A stretch of DNA of 64,000 nucleotides from Martinezella tropici. GTDB lineage: Bacteria > Pseudomonadota > Alphaproteobacteria > Rhizobiales > Rhizobiaceae. Below are positions 25,481-34,214 of this stretch, in pieces. The notes under the pieces were generated by a model. It had not been told where the DNA came from. It did no database searches and saw only the letters and a program-made list of their open reading frames with translations. The position numbers and the translations under genes were made by a program. Each line of letters begins with the position of its first letter. The stretch's first letter is position 1. The DNA lies in the NCBI GenBank assembly GCA_000799755.1, contig JUHI01000008.1:206557-270556 (forward strand). Reading direction: 5' to 3'.

Positions 25481-26476
25481 ATGAGTGTTTCACGGTTGGA
25501 AAGCGGCGGTTCGCGCAAGGTCAGCCTTTATGAAGAGCTTTACGGCCGGCTGAGAGCGGAAATCGCCGGAGGAGCCCTGCCTGAAGGGCTTGTGCTGACG
25601 GAGGCCGCCCTTGCCGATCTCTGTGGCAGCAGCCGGGCGCCGGCTCGCCAGGCATTGCAGTTGCTTCTCGAGGACGGGCTGATCGCCCGGTTCGACGGCC
25701 GCGGATTCATCGTTGGCAAGTCGGGGATATTGCCAAAGCGGGTCAGGCTCGCCGATTATCTCGGCAGCTTGCTAGAGGAAGGCGGCGACAGGCCGGTGTT
25801 TGCCTGGCAGGCACTCTATGAAGATGTCGAGCGCATCGTCGTCTACCGCTCCTTTTTCGGTCGCTATCGCATCAATGAAAACGAACTGGCGCGCCATTTC
25901 GGCGTGGGACGCGGCGTGGCGCGGGATGTACTGCTGAGGCTCGAAACGCTCGGCATCACGGAAAAGGATGACAATTTCCGCTGGTCCATCGTGCCGCTGG
26001 ATGCGCAGCGTATCCGCGATCTCTATGAAGTGCGCGAGCAGATCGAGCCGGTGGCGCTATCCAGCGCTCTCGGCGGCATTTCCGTTGAACATGTCGATGT
26101 GATGCTCCTGCGCCTGTCGCAAGCGCTTGCGGATTACCCCGATGTCTCCGCCTCGACGATGTATGAGCTCGAGCTCGATCTTCATCAACGCAGCCTGCAA
26201 GCCTGCCCCAACAAGGAATTTCTAAGCATCCTGAAGCGCACGCACTGCATCCTGACGCTCAGCAAGCATGTTGTCGGCAGCCGCATCAAGATGCCGGAAT
26301 ATGAGCCTTTCCTTGCCGAACATATCGGCGTCTTCACGATGATGCGGAAACGCGATGAAGAGGGACTGCAAAAGGCGATGCGCGATCACATCCGCAATTC
26401 GCAGCCGAATGTGCAGGCGCGCGCCGCCTATATGCGCGACCATTATCAGCCGGACGAGTACAGCTTCATCACATAG
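25481..26476 (+). CDS. GntR-family regulator with two winged-helix domains and an FCD-like domain
   Basis: A 331-residue protein, about 90 residues longer than a usual FCD-type GntR regulator. Residues 16-79 form a GntR winged helix (LYEELYGRLRAEIAGGALPEG, then R-APARQALQLLLEDGLIARFDGRGFIV). Residues 111-173 look like a second, diverged winged helix (RYRINENELARHFGVGRGVARDVLLRLETLGI). Residues about 178-305 are an all-helical FCD-like ligand domain. It is convergent with the dehydratase gene, with 12 bp between stops, and may bind the long palindrome at 28035. Confidence 0.85.
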   Translation: MSVSRLESGGSRKVSLYEELYGRLRAEIAGGALPEGLVLTEAALADLCGSSRAPARQALQLLLEDGLIARFDGRGFIVGKSGILPKRVRLADYLGSLLEEGGDRPVFAWQALYEDVERIVVYRSFFGRYRINENELARHFGVGRGVARDVLLRLETLGITEKDDNFRWSIVPLDAQRIRDLYEVREQIEPVALSSALGGISVEHVDVMLLRLSQALADYPDVSASTMYELELDLHQRSLQACPNKEFLSILKRTHCILTLSKHVVGSRIKMPEYEPFLAEHIGVFTMMRKRDEEGLQKAMRDHIRNSQPNVQARAAYMRDHYQPDEYSFIT

Positions 26477-26488
26477 TGTGAAACGGTA

Positions 26489-28018
26489 TCAGGTAATCGC
26501 GCCGACCTGCCAGGGAACGAATTCGTTGTCGCCGTAATCGAAGGTCTCGCTCAACGTTTTCTTGCCGGAGGCGACGGCGATGATTTCCTCGAAGATGCGC
26601 TCGCCCGCTGCTTCGATCGTGTCGTCGCCGCTGACGATGTCGCCGCAGTTGATGTCCATATCCTCACGCATATGGTTGTACATCTCGGTGTTGGTGGCGA
26701 TCTTCACGCAAGGTGCCGGCTTGAAACCGGAGACCGAGCCTCTGCCCGTCGTGAAGCAGATGACATTGCATCCGCCGGCGACCTGGCCGGTGACGGCAAC
26801 GGGATCGTAGCCGGGCGTATCCATAAAGACGAAGCCGGGCTCGTCGACGATCTCCGAATACTCGTAGACGGCCTTCAGCGGCATGGAGCCGCCCTTGGCG
26901 ACTGCGCCGAGCGACTTTTCGAGGATTGTCGTCAATCCGCCGAGCTTATTGCCATAGGACGGATTGTTGTTGAGTTCGGCGCCGTTGCGGCGAGTGTAGT
27001 CGCGCCACCAGTCGATTCTCGACAGCAGCTTTTCAGCAACTGCAGGGGTTACGGCGCGGCGCGTCAGCAAATGTTCGGCGCCATAGATCTCAGGGGTCTC
27101 AGCCAGAACCGACGTACCGCCATTGCGCACGAGAAGATCGGAGGCATAACCAAGCGCCGGATTGGCCGAGATTCCCGAATAACCATCGGACCCGCCGCAT
27201 TCCAGCGCGAGCTTGATGCCGGAGAGCGGCTGGACGGTGCGTTTGGCTGAATTCACTTCAGGCAGCATGTCCTTGATCATTTCCGACGCGGCTGCGATCG
27301 TCTTGCGCGTGCCGCCGAGATCCTGGATCGTCATGGTGCGCAGCCGGTTTCCCTCCTCGAGCTTGTAGTGCTCCAGGATGGGCGCGATCTGATTGGTTTC
27401 ACAACCGAGGCCGATCATCAGGATGCCGCCGAAGTTGGGATGCCGGGCATACCCCTGCAGAGTTCTCGCCAGATAGCGATAGCCTTCGGACTGCGTGTTG
27501 ATCGCACAGCCACCGCCATGGGTGAGGGCCACTACGCCATCGACGTTATCGAAGCCGTCAAGACCCCCGGTGCGATTGAAATGCTCGGCAATATATTTGG
27601 AGACGGTCGCCGAACAGTTGACCGTGGTGATGATGCCGATGAAATTGCGCGTGCCGACGCCGCCGGCGCCGCGGTCGAAACCCATGAAGGTCCGACAGTC
27701 CTCTTGCGGCAGCATGCCCGCTTCTTCGATATCGACGCTGAACTGGTAGGGGTGATCGGATTCGATCACCGCCAGATTCTGCAGATGGACATGGCCACCC
27801 GCTGGAATGAACTGCGTCGCCACGCCAATCGGCTGGCCGAACTTCCGGATTTCCTGGCCAGCCTGGATGTCGCGAACTGCAACCTTGTGGCCGCGCGGAA
27901 TCTGGTCCGCGGCGATCAAGCCGGGAAGGCCAGTAGGACTGCCGGCGCGGATCATCACGCGCGCAACCGCAACGTCGTCGATGGAGTTGAGGAGAATGAC
28001 GGGGGAAACGTCGGACAT
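26489..28018 (-). CDS. UxaA/GarD-family sugar-acid dehydratase
   Basis: A 509-residue enzyme of the altronate/galactarate dehydratase family. The N-terminal SAF-like domain (about residues 1-85, DDVAVARVMIRAGSPTG...GHKVAVRDIQAGQEIRKFG) is fused to the catalytic part with the signature LALECGGSDGYSGISANPALG. Members remove water from altronate, galactarate or related sugar acids to give 2-keto-3-deoxy acids. The ATG at 28018 is chosen because an earlier in-frame start (28066) lies inside the 40-bp palindrome. The exact sugar acid cannot be decided from sequence, and no transporter or aldolase gene is adjacent. Confidence 0.85.
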   Translation of the reverse strand: MSDVSPVILLNSIDDVAVARVMIRAGSPTGLPGLIAADQIPRGHKVAVRDIQAGQEIRKFGQPIGVATQFIPAGGHVHLQNLAVIESDHPYQFSVDIEEAGMLPQEDCRTFMGFDRGAGGVGTRNFIGIITTVNCSATVSKYIAEHFNRTGGLDGFDNVDGVVALTHGGGCAINTQSEGYRYLARTLQGYARHPNFGGILMIGLGCETNQIAPILEHYKLEEGNRLRTMTIQDLGGTRKTIAAASEMIKDMLPEVNSAKRTVQPLSGIKLALECGGSDGYSGISANPALGYASDLLVRNGGTSVLAETPEIYGAEHLLTRRAVTPAVAEKLLSRIDWWRDYTRRNGAELNNNPSYGNKLGGLTTILEKSLGAVAKGGSMPLKAVYEYSEIVDEPGFVFMDTPGYDPVAVTGQVAGGCNVICFTTGRGSVSGFKPAPCVKIATNTEMYNHMREDMDINCGDIVSGDDTIEAAGERIFEEIIAVASGKKTLSETFDYGDNEFVPWQVGAIT

Positions 28019-28034
28019 GGAAAATTCCGTATGG

Positions 28035-28074
28035 TCGAATGATTGTCTATTGCTAGCAATAGACAATCATTCGA
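28035..28074. promoter_or_regulatory. Perfect 40-bp palindrome, probable operator
   Basis: A perfect inverted repeat with no spacer, centred at 28054/28055 on TTGCTAGCAA; the arms run out through CTAT, TGTC and GATT to TCGA. It starts 16 bp upstream of the dehydratase ATG, where it would overlap the promoter or leader. Repressors of the GntR/FCD, LacI or IclR type bind such sites. As RNA it could also fold into a 20-bp stem. Confidence 0.75.
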
Positions 28075-28288
28075 GGAAGGACGCGTCAAGCGCGATCGAT
28101 GCCGCCAGGCAAGTTCTCTCTACTAGCCATGTTGCTGGTTCCGACCGATGCGGGCAAATCTGGCGCAAACGCATCTCGGCGATTCTCAAAATACACCGGC
28201 TCTGATTGCGCACCCAACGCTTCCGAAAAGCACTGGAACACGTGTCGCTCCTCACGGATTTCCACGCATCGCAGGTGTAAAGTTGACG

Positions 28289-30676
28289 TCAGTAATCGCC
28301 CTGCGGCGGGTGGAGCGCAAGCTGGAGGTCCCGCAAGCCGCGGCTACCGTCGCGATTGCCGGTGGCGGCGACGGCGGTGAAGATGCGCTCGGCGTCGTCG
28401 TACATTTTGAGATTGAGGTAGCAATAGCCGCGCAGCACCATGAGGTCGACGCGCTCCTGCTGCAGCTGCGCCCGCTGGTCAAGATAGAGAAGCGTCTCGC
28501 GATAGCGCTTGCCGTCAAAGGCCGAAAGTGCGCGATCGCTCAGTATGGCCACCTGAAGTTCGGCCGCGCGCTGGTGGTTCATCGGCGCCTTGGTGGCGGC
28601 CACCGCTGCGTTGTTGGCAAGGCCGGCGCGCAGATAGGCAAGGCTCTGGCCATAGGCCGCTTCTTCGCGCGATTTGGCGTCGGTATTGTTCAATGCAACG
28701 CCAAAGGCTTCCACCGCTTCCATCGGGCGGTTGAGGTTCATCAGGCACCAGCCGCGGGCAAGAGCATTGCCGGGCGTCAGCAGCTCGGCGTTGGCGGTGG
28801 TGTTGCATCCTGACGGCTGCCGTACGGAACGAATAACCGGACGGGCGCGTGGCGCCGGCTCGATATACTCCGGCGACGGACCACGGCGCACAGGCTCGAT
28901 CGGCTGTGTGGGAGTTTGCGCGCTGACGTGGGTCTGCGTTGCCGGTGCGACCTGCGAAACCATCGGCGGCGCCACAGTCTGCGGCGTGCCTTGCTGCGGC
29001 ATCGTCTGTACTGCCTGATTTGGCGATGGCAGCGGCTCCGATACGGGTGTGCGCGGCGCCGGTTCGCCGAGGACGGCGATCCGCTGTGAACGTCCGGCCC
29101 AGAGTCGTTGGACTTCGGCAACGCCTGCGCGGTCGTTCAGCTGATTGCGCGTAATGGCGAGACCATAGGCGGAGGGTTCGTCATCGGGCTTCCAGCGCAG
29201 CGCCGTCTCGAACCAGCGGGCAGCGGCCTGGGGCTGGTTCATCGATCGCGCAAACCACCCGAACTGCTGCGCGGTCGGCACATATTTCTGCTTTACGATC
29301 TCGCTGGCGATACGGCCGAGAACGTCTTCGCTGAGGCTGGCCGGCGGTTGCAGCGCCATCAGGTTGGCGGTCGCCGCAAGGTAGGTCGCCATCGCGTCCT
29401 TGGACTCGTTGCGCCATTTGTACATGATGTCTTCAGCTTCTTGCGGCTTGCGGTCGGCGATGAGCACTAGAGCCAGGCCCTGCGAGATCGTCGCCGAATC
29501 TTCCTTCTCATGCGCGGCCTTGAACCATTGCTCGGCATCGGCGTAATCACTGCGGCGCAGATAGTACCAGCCGAGGAGCGAATCGTCGGATGCAAGGCCT
29601 TCGCTGCGGGCGACGCGTTCGACCTGAGACAGATAATCCTGCGAGACCGTCAGCTTCGGGTCGTCATTGCCCTGAGCCACGAAACGGCGAGCCAGATCGG
29701 TCCTTATGCTGTCGAATTCACGTCCGCCATTGCCGTCGGGCTTTTCGAGCGCCAGAAGATCCTGCATCGGCTGATAGGGCAGCAGAGCCGCTGCTTTCTG
29801 GACGGTGGCCAGCCTTTCCTGCGGATTGGTGCAGGTCTTCAGAACGTATTTATAGGCGTCTTGCCCACGGGCGGCGCGATCGGTGCGGATGAAGGCTTCC
29901 GCCACGCGCCAGAGAACGTCGATGTCGCTGCAGGTCAGCAGGCTCGGCGTTCTCGCGCCGATGTCGATCACGGTCTGATACTGCTTCAGGTCGGAGGCGT
30001 TGACGAGCCGCGTGCGTGCCTCGGCGATATTCAGGCGTTCCAGCAGATCGGCCGGCGGCTGCCAGCCGGATTCGGCTGTCTGGCGATCGGCGATCGCCTT
30101 GCGCACCTCGGCATAGCGGCCTTCCGAGTAGAGTTGCCACATGGCTTCCAGCTGTTTGTCGCTATTTTGCGGAATGGCCAGAGGATCCGCCGGCGGCGTC
30201 CAATTCGGATAGAGCGTCTGCAGGCGCGAGATTTCCGCCTGGAGCCGTGCCTTGTCGCCACGGCTTGCGAAATAGCGCAATGCACTTTCATCCACCTGCG
30301 GCTGGCTATTGGCGGGCTGCGCCGCGGTTGCCGGCTGCGTCGAAGGTGGTTGTGCTGATTGCGGTTGTGCCTGCTGCGGAGCGGCCTGCGCTACCGAACC
30401 CGGCGCTGCCGCATTTGCTGGCGGCGTATCGGCCGCGTCGGCGAGGACTGACGACGGCGCGGTCGCCTGTATATTGTCGGAGAGTGCCTTGAGGTCGACC
30501 GGCTGTCCGGAACCGCCCAAACTGGTATCGGCGGCCAAGTTGATCTGCGGCTCGAGGCGTGCCGACTTTGCCAGCTTGATCTTGTCTTCCGGTGAATCGT
30601 TATCCTTCGTCGCAAGCGTGAACCCCGCCACGGCGACGGCCAGGAAAGCCATGATCAGGGTCGATTTTATAAACAC
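28289..30676 (-). CDS. bcsK: BcsK-like TPR-repeat protein of a type III cellulose operon
   Basis: About 795 residues. The N-terminus FIKSTLIMAFLAVAVAGFTLA is a signal peptide or membrane anchor, followed by a Pro/Gln/Ala-rich linker (about residues 80-150) and then many TPR-like helical repeats. It lacks the outer-membrane barrel of BcsC. A GTG at 30676 is chosen because it overlaps the last codons of bcsZ; the inner ATG at 30652 is the alternative. Known type III operons end with this gene; a periplasmic scaffold role in cellulose export is inferred. Confidence 0.82.
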   Translation of the reverse strand: MFIKSTLIMAFLAVAVAGFTLATKDNDSPEDKIKLAKSARLEPQINLAADTSLGGSGQPVDLKALSDNIQATAPSSVLADAADTPPANAAAPGSVAQAAPQQAQPQSAQPPSTQPATAAQPANSQPQVDESALRYFASRGDKARLQAEISRLQTLYPNWTPPADPLAIPQNSDKQLEAMWQLYSEGRYAEVRKAIADRQTAESGWQPPADLLERLNIAEARTRLVNASDLKQYQTVIDIGARTPSLLTCSDIDVLWRVAEAFIRTDRAARGQDAYKYVLKTCTNPQERLATVQKAAALLPYQPMQDLLALEKPDGNGGREFDSIRTDLARRFVAQGNDDPKLTVSQDYLSQVERVARSEGLASDDSLLGWYYLRRSDYADAEQWFKAAHEKEDSATISQGLALVLIADRKPQEAEDIMYKWRNESKDAMATYLAATANLMALQPPASLSEDVLGRIASEIVKQKYVPTAQQFGWFARSMNQPQAAARWFETALRWKPDDEPSAYGLAITRNQLNDRAGVAEVQRLWAGRSQRIAVLGEPAPRTPVSEPLPSPNQAVQTMPQQGTPQTVAPPMVSQVAPATQTHVSAQTPTQPIEPVRRGPSPEYIEPAPRARPVIRSVRQPSGCNTTANAELLTPGNALARGWCLMNLNRPMEAVEAFGVALNNTDAKSREEAAYGQSLAYLRAGLANNAAVAATKAPMNHQRAAELQVAILSDRALSAFDGKRYRETLLYLDQRAQLQQERVDLMVLRGYCYLNLKMYDDAERIFTAVAATGNRDGSRGLRDLQLALHPPQGDY

Positions 30677-31716
30677 TCCGGATGTTTCTCCGTGACGAAA
30701 GCCAGGCTCAACAGCTGCAAGGTGGCCGGATAGTAAAGCGATGGTGAGAACTGCCGAACCGAAGCAGGCAGTTTCGTTCCGCTCACCACACACGCCACAA
30801 CATCGTTAACAATTCTATAACCTGGGTCGGGAAGCAGGTCCTTCGGCTTGCCCGAGGCGAGGTCAATCGTCGCCGGCTCATCGCCCTCGACGGTCATTCC
30901 CTGCTGAAGGCGCATCAGCAGCGCCTTGTCGTTTATGCCGGCGCGGGCGAGATAAAGCGGGATTCTGACGGCATTATAGCCGAATTCAGCTTCAAAGCCG
31001 TCAGCCGGCACCGGCTTGGCTCGCAGGCTCACCCAATCGGCCGGAAGCTTGCGTGGTCCAAATTGTATCGAGCGCAACAAGGCAAGGCCGTCGTCGCTGA
31101 GTTTCTGCCAGCGTTCGGAGGGGACGAGAAGCGCCATGACGGGAATCGCCTCGAAGACCCAATAGGACGGATTGATGATAGGGCCATCCGTGCGACCCGG
31201 CGCCCTGTATCCGTCAACGCCTGGAATAAGCAGCGTCCGTCCGCCTGATGTGATGACAACGTGCGAAAGAATGGCCTTGGCCATGCTTGCGGCCGCCCGC
31301 AGATAGTCCTTGTTGTTCCAGGCCGACCCGGCAACTGCCAGCGCGTAGGCAATCAACAGATCGCCGTCGGAGGCATTATTCGTGTCTGCGACATGCGGGG
31401 TAACGGTCGGGTCCCATTTCCAGACGGCAAGACCATCGTCGCGCAACAGGAGTTCGGTGCGGGTAAAGTACCAGATCTGCTCGAAGTCGGCCGGATTGTT
31501 GGCGAGATAGGCAAGCAGCATACCATAGCCTTGTCCCTCGCTATGGCTGATGCCGCCATTGCCGTTATCGATGATGCGCCCGTTGGTATCGAGGAACTTC
31601 GCCTTGTAGGCGATCCAGGCCTGTGGATCGATCGCCGTGCGTTGGGCCGCCACCGGTTGCGCCGTCGCCAGAACGGCAGCGCTGCAGATCGCAAGAACAA
31701 GACGTCGGAGTTTCAT
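30667..31716 (-). CDS. bcsZ: Periplasmic endo-beta-1,4-glucanase of the cellulose operon (GH8)
   Basis: A 349-residue glycoside hydrolase family 8 enzyme (BcsZ/CelC). A signal peptide covers residues 1-24 (ending PVAAQ). The catalytic acid Glu60 is in ISHSEGQGYGM, and the catalytic/neighbouring aspartates are in NNASDGDLL (Asp117, Asp119). It trims cellulose during secretion. Its start overlaps bcsB (ATGA) and its end overlaps bcsK. Confidence 0.95.
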   Translation of the reverse strand: MKLRRLVLAICSAAVLATAQPVAAQRTAIDPQAWIAYKAKFLDTNGRIIDNGNGGISHSEGQGYGMLLAYLANNPADFEQIWYFTRTELLLRDDGLAVWKWDPTVTPHVADTNNASDGDLLIAYALAVAGSAWNNKDYLRAAASMAKAILSHVVITSGGRTLLIPGVDGYRAPGRTDGPIINPSYWVFEAIPVMALLVPSERWQKLSDDGLALLRSIQFGPRKLPADWVSLRAKPVPADGFEAEFGYNAVRIPLYLARAGINDKALLMRLQQGMTVEGDEPATIDLASGKPKDLLPDPGYRIVNDVVACVVSGTKLPASVRQFSPSLYYPATLQLLSLAFVTEKHPECL

Positions 31717-34214
31717 TCGCGCCTGCCTATCCTGGAAAGAAGGCTCGCCGTGCTGACACCGAGCAGGAAGCAGCCGACCACGAACAAGAAGGCATAGGAC
31801 AATATGTTGCTGGAAAGCCAGTTTGCCGCAATCAGCCGGTAGTTCGTCAGCGACCAGGGCTGGGAGACGACGAAGCTGAAGCGGCTGATGGGCACCGTAT
31901 CGATTTTCCCCGTCTTGCCGGAATAGACCGTGATGCGGCCGCTGATCTGTGACCAGGTGTTTTGCGCTGTCATGGCCTCGACGCCAGCGCGCAGGTCCCC
32001 GGCACTGGGTGCGGTGACGACGGTCCAGGCCGCATCATTGGTCGGATTTGCCTCCTGAGCTATCAGGAAGGTGTTGGCATTCGACGGCGTAAACACCTGC
32101 TCCGAACTGGGAATGAAGCGAAGCGAACTCAGGGTGATATCGAAATTGCGGTGCATCCATTGCTGGAAGCCCTCCATCTGTCCCTGCAGCAACCCGCCAC
32201 TGATGCGGGAGTTCCAATCGGCAATCGTTACCGAAGCCTCGGGCGCGCCGCCCTGGCCAGGGGCGGGAGGACGCCAGGCCACCTGACTTGAGGCGGAGAT
32301 ATTCATTTGCGTGAGAATCGTCGACGGTAACTGGGCGACAGAACCGATAAACAGCGCATTGCGCGTGCCAACTGTGCTCGGCGAGGCGGTCGGCTCCAGC
32401 GTGATCGGATGGCCGGCGACGAGTGCCATCTGACCGAGCAGCGTTGCCGTTGCCGACAGCGTGTCCACATCTGCGCGATCGATGAAGAGTGAGGTCGATT
32501 CGGTTTCGCGATTGTAGGGATAGCCGGTACCGGCAAGAGCGGCGAGATTGGGCCGTTGTGCAACCCTTGCGAAATCGGGGACGGTAAACTGGCTGGTGTT
32601 GAAGAGGGCAAAGCGAGGCGTCGTGCTCGATGTCGCGGCGGGAGCGCAGGCTGTATCCTCCTCCGCCAGCAGCATGGCTTCAAGCGTGATGGTGTTCAGC
32701 CCCGGCTTGAAATGGCGCATGGTGATGCGGATGGGCAATTGCCGGAAGATTCCGCCCCCGGTTGCCGTAATCGGCTTGGTCGTTGCGATGCTGCCATTGA
32801 CGTAGATGTCGATATGGCTGCCGGGACGCACATCCTTGGCGTAGGCCGCGTCGAGCAGGATGGTGGCCTCGCCATAGGCATTTGCATAGAAGTCGGACGG
32901 GATTGCGACGTTGAAGCTGGTATGGAACCGTCGTCCGGAGAACTCCGTGGTCCGGACACCCAGCTGTTCAAAGGAAAGGCTGGTGCCCGAGTAGATCAGC
33001 GGTGCATCCGGCGCCGACCAACGCTGGGTTACGAGCAAATCGCGGCGGCTATCGGGATCGCGGTCGGTCGGTGAAACGACCATGTCGATCGCAGACGAGA
33101 TTGCTTGCCAGGATGGGCCGCTGATCAGCAGAAGCTGCTGGCCGCTGCGCGGGTCCGTTGCAAAAGTCGCCAGGGCGCCATTTTGCGCGGAAGCCGGAAC
33201 ATTGAAGACGGGCTGCAGTTCCGCAGGCGTGCCGACGACGACGGTCATTTTGCCGGGACCTGACGCGGGCAGCGCATCCGTGCCGAACGAGAAGGTTTCG
33301 TTCGGCATTCCGCTGAGAAGCGCCAGTCCTTGCGCCAGACGCAGGACGGGTTTGGTCGTTCCCGGTTGGGCGAGCGCCGGCACGACCAGATTGAACTGCG
33401 TCTTGCCGCTGCTGTCGACGCCGATCGCGCGGATCGCATCGGTGGTCGAGAGTTTTTCCGCCTCGCGGCCGGCAAAGCTCAGATAAGTTCTTGCGGGATC
33501 GATATCCGACCAGAGTTCGTACGTCGATGGAATATCGCAGTCGACACGGTGCCGCTGCGACGCCTCGAAGGTCAGCAGATTGGCTCCGGGTTGCAGGAGA
33601 CCGCGCGGGACGTCGAAGCTGATATCCGATTCGTTGTCCGAGGAACTGATCTGCTGCTGATGCACGGCGCGATCGTTCAGGAAGACGGTAAGCTGCGATG
33701 CCTCGGGTGCGACGACGACAGCATTCTGATAGGCAAAATTGAACTTTGCCGGCGCGGCCGCCTGTTCGGGCGTCAGATAGATCGACCAGGATCTGCGATC
33801 GGTTTCACCTTCCAAGCGCAATTTCGCGAAGGGAACGACGTAACGGCGGAAGCCGGGCGCTGCGGTTTCGGCGTCCGCCTGTTTTACTTTCGGTATCGCC
33901 TGAGGCGTCGTCTGAACGGGGGTGACAGGCGTTGCGGGCTGAGGCTGCGGCGCAGAGGTCTGCGGCGTGACTGCCGGCGGTGCAATGACCAGTGGCGGGT
34001 TAGCCTGAGGAGCCGCGTTCTGTGGCGCAACTGTCTGCGGAGGCGTGATCGCAGGCACGATCGCTTTGGGCGGCTCTGCGGTTTGCGGCACGACAATCTG
34101 GGGCACGGGCGGTGAGGAGCCTTGCGGACGCTCGCCGGACATGTCGAACGGCGTCTGCGCTTGCGCGGCAGCGGCGCCAAAAAGCAGCAGGATGGCGGGG
34201 AGCACGCGGTTCAT
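31713..34214 (-). CDS. bcsB: Cellulose synthase periplasmic subunit BcsB
   Basis: An 833-residue protein with a signal peptide (cleavage after AAAQA), then a long Pro/Gln/Ala-rich linker (about residues 30-115). Carbohydrate-binding and flavodoxin-like domains follow, with the C-terminal membrane anchor LSYAFLFVVGCFLLGVSTASLL that pairs with BcsA. Recognisable BcsB blocks include DRAVHQQQISSSDNESDISF and GSHIDIYVNGSIATTKPI. The start overlaps the bcsA stop by one base. The low-complexity linker is longer than in enterobacterial BcsB. Confidence 0.93.
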   Translation of the reverse strand: MNRVLPAILLLFGAAAAQAQTPFDMSGERPQGSSPPVPQIVVPQTAEPPKAIVPAITPPQTVAPQNAAPQANPPLVIAPPAVTPQTSAPQPQPATPVTPVQTTPQAIPKVKQADAETAAPGFRRYVVPFAKLRLEGETDRRSWSIYLTPEQAAAPAKFNFAYQNAVVVAPEASQLTVFLNDRAVHQQQISSSDNESDISFDVPRGLLQPGANLLTFEASQRHRVDCDIPSTYELWSDIDPARTYLSFAGREAEKLSTTDAIRAIGVDSSGKTQFNLVVPALAQPGTTKPVLRLAQGLALLSGMPNETFSFGTDALPASGPGKMTVVVGTPAELQPVFNVPASAQNGALATFATDPRSGQQLLLISGPSWQAISSAIDMVVSPTDRDPDSRRDLLVTQRWSAPDAPLIYSGTSLSFEQLGVRTTEFSGRRFHTSFNVAIPSDFYANAYGEATILLDAAYAKDVRPGSHIDIYVNGSIATTKPITATGGGIFRQLPIRITMRHFKPGLNTITLEAMLLAEEDTACAPAATSSTTPRFALFNTSQFTVPDFARVAQRPNLAALAGTGYPYNRETESTSLFIDRADVDTLSATATLLGQMALVAGHPITLEPTASPSTVGTRNALFIGSVAQLPSTILTQMNISASSQVAWRPPAPGQGGAPEASVTIADWNSRISGGLLQGQMEGFQQWMHRNFDITLSSLRFIPSSEQVFTPSNANTFLIAQEANPTNDAAWTVVTAPSAGDLRAGVEAMTAQNTWSQISGRITVYSGKTGKIDTVPISRFSFVVSQPWSLTNYRLIAANWLSSNILSYAFLFVVGCFLLGVSTASLLSRIGRRE

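Noticed and set aside
28019..28066. 16-codon N-terminal extension of the dehydratase
   Set aside because: It would place the start inside the 40-bp palindrome; the ATG at 28018 begins shortly before the SAF domain.
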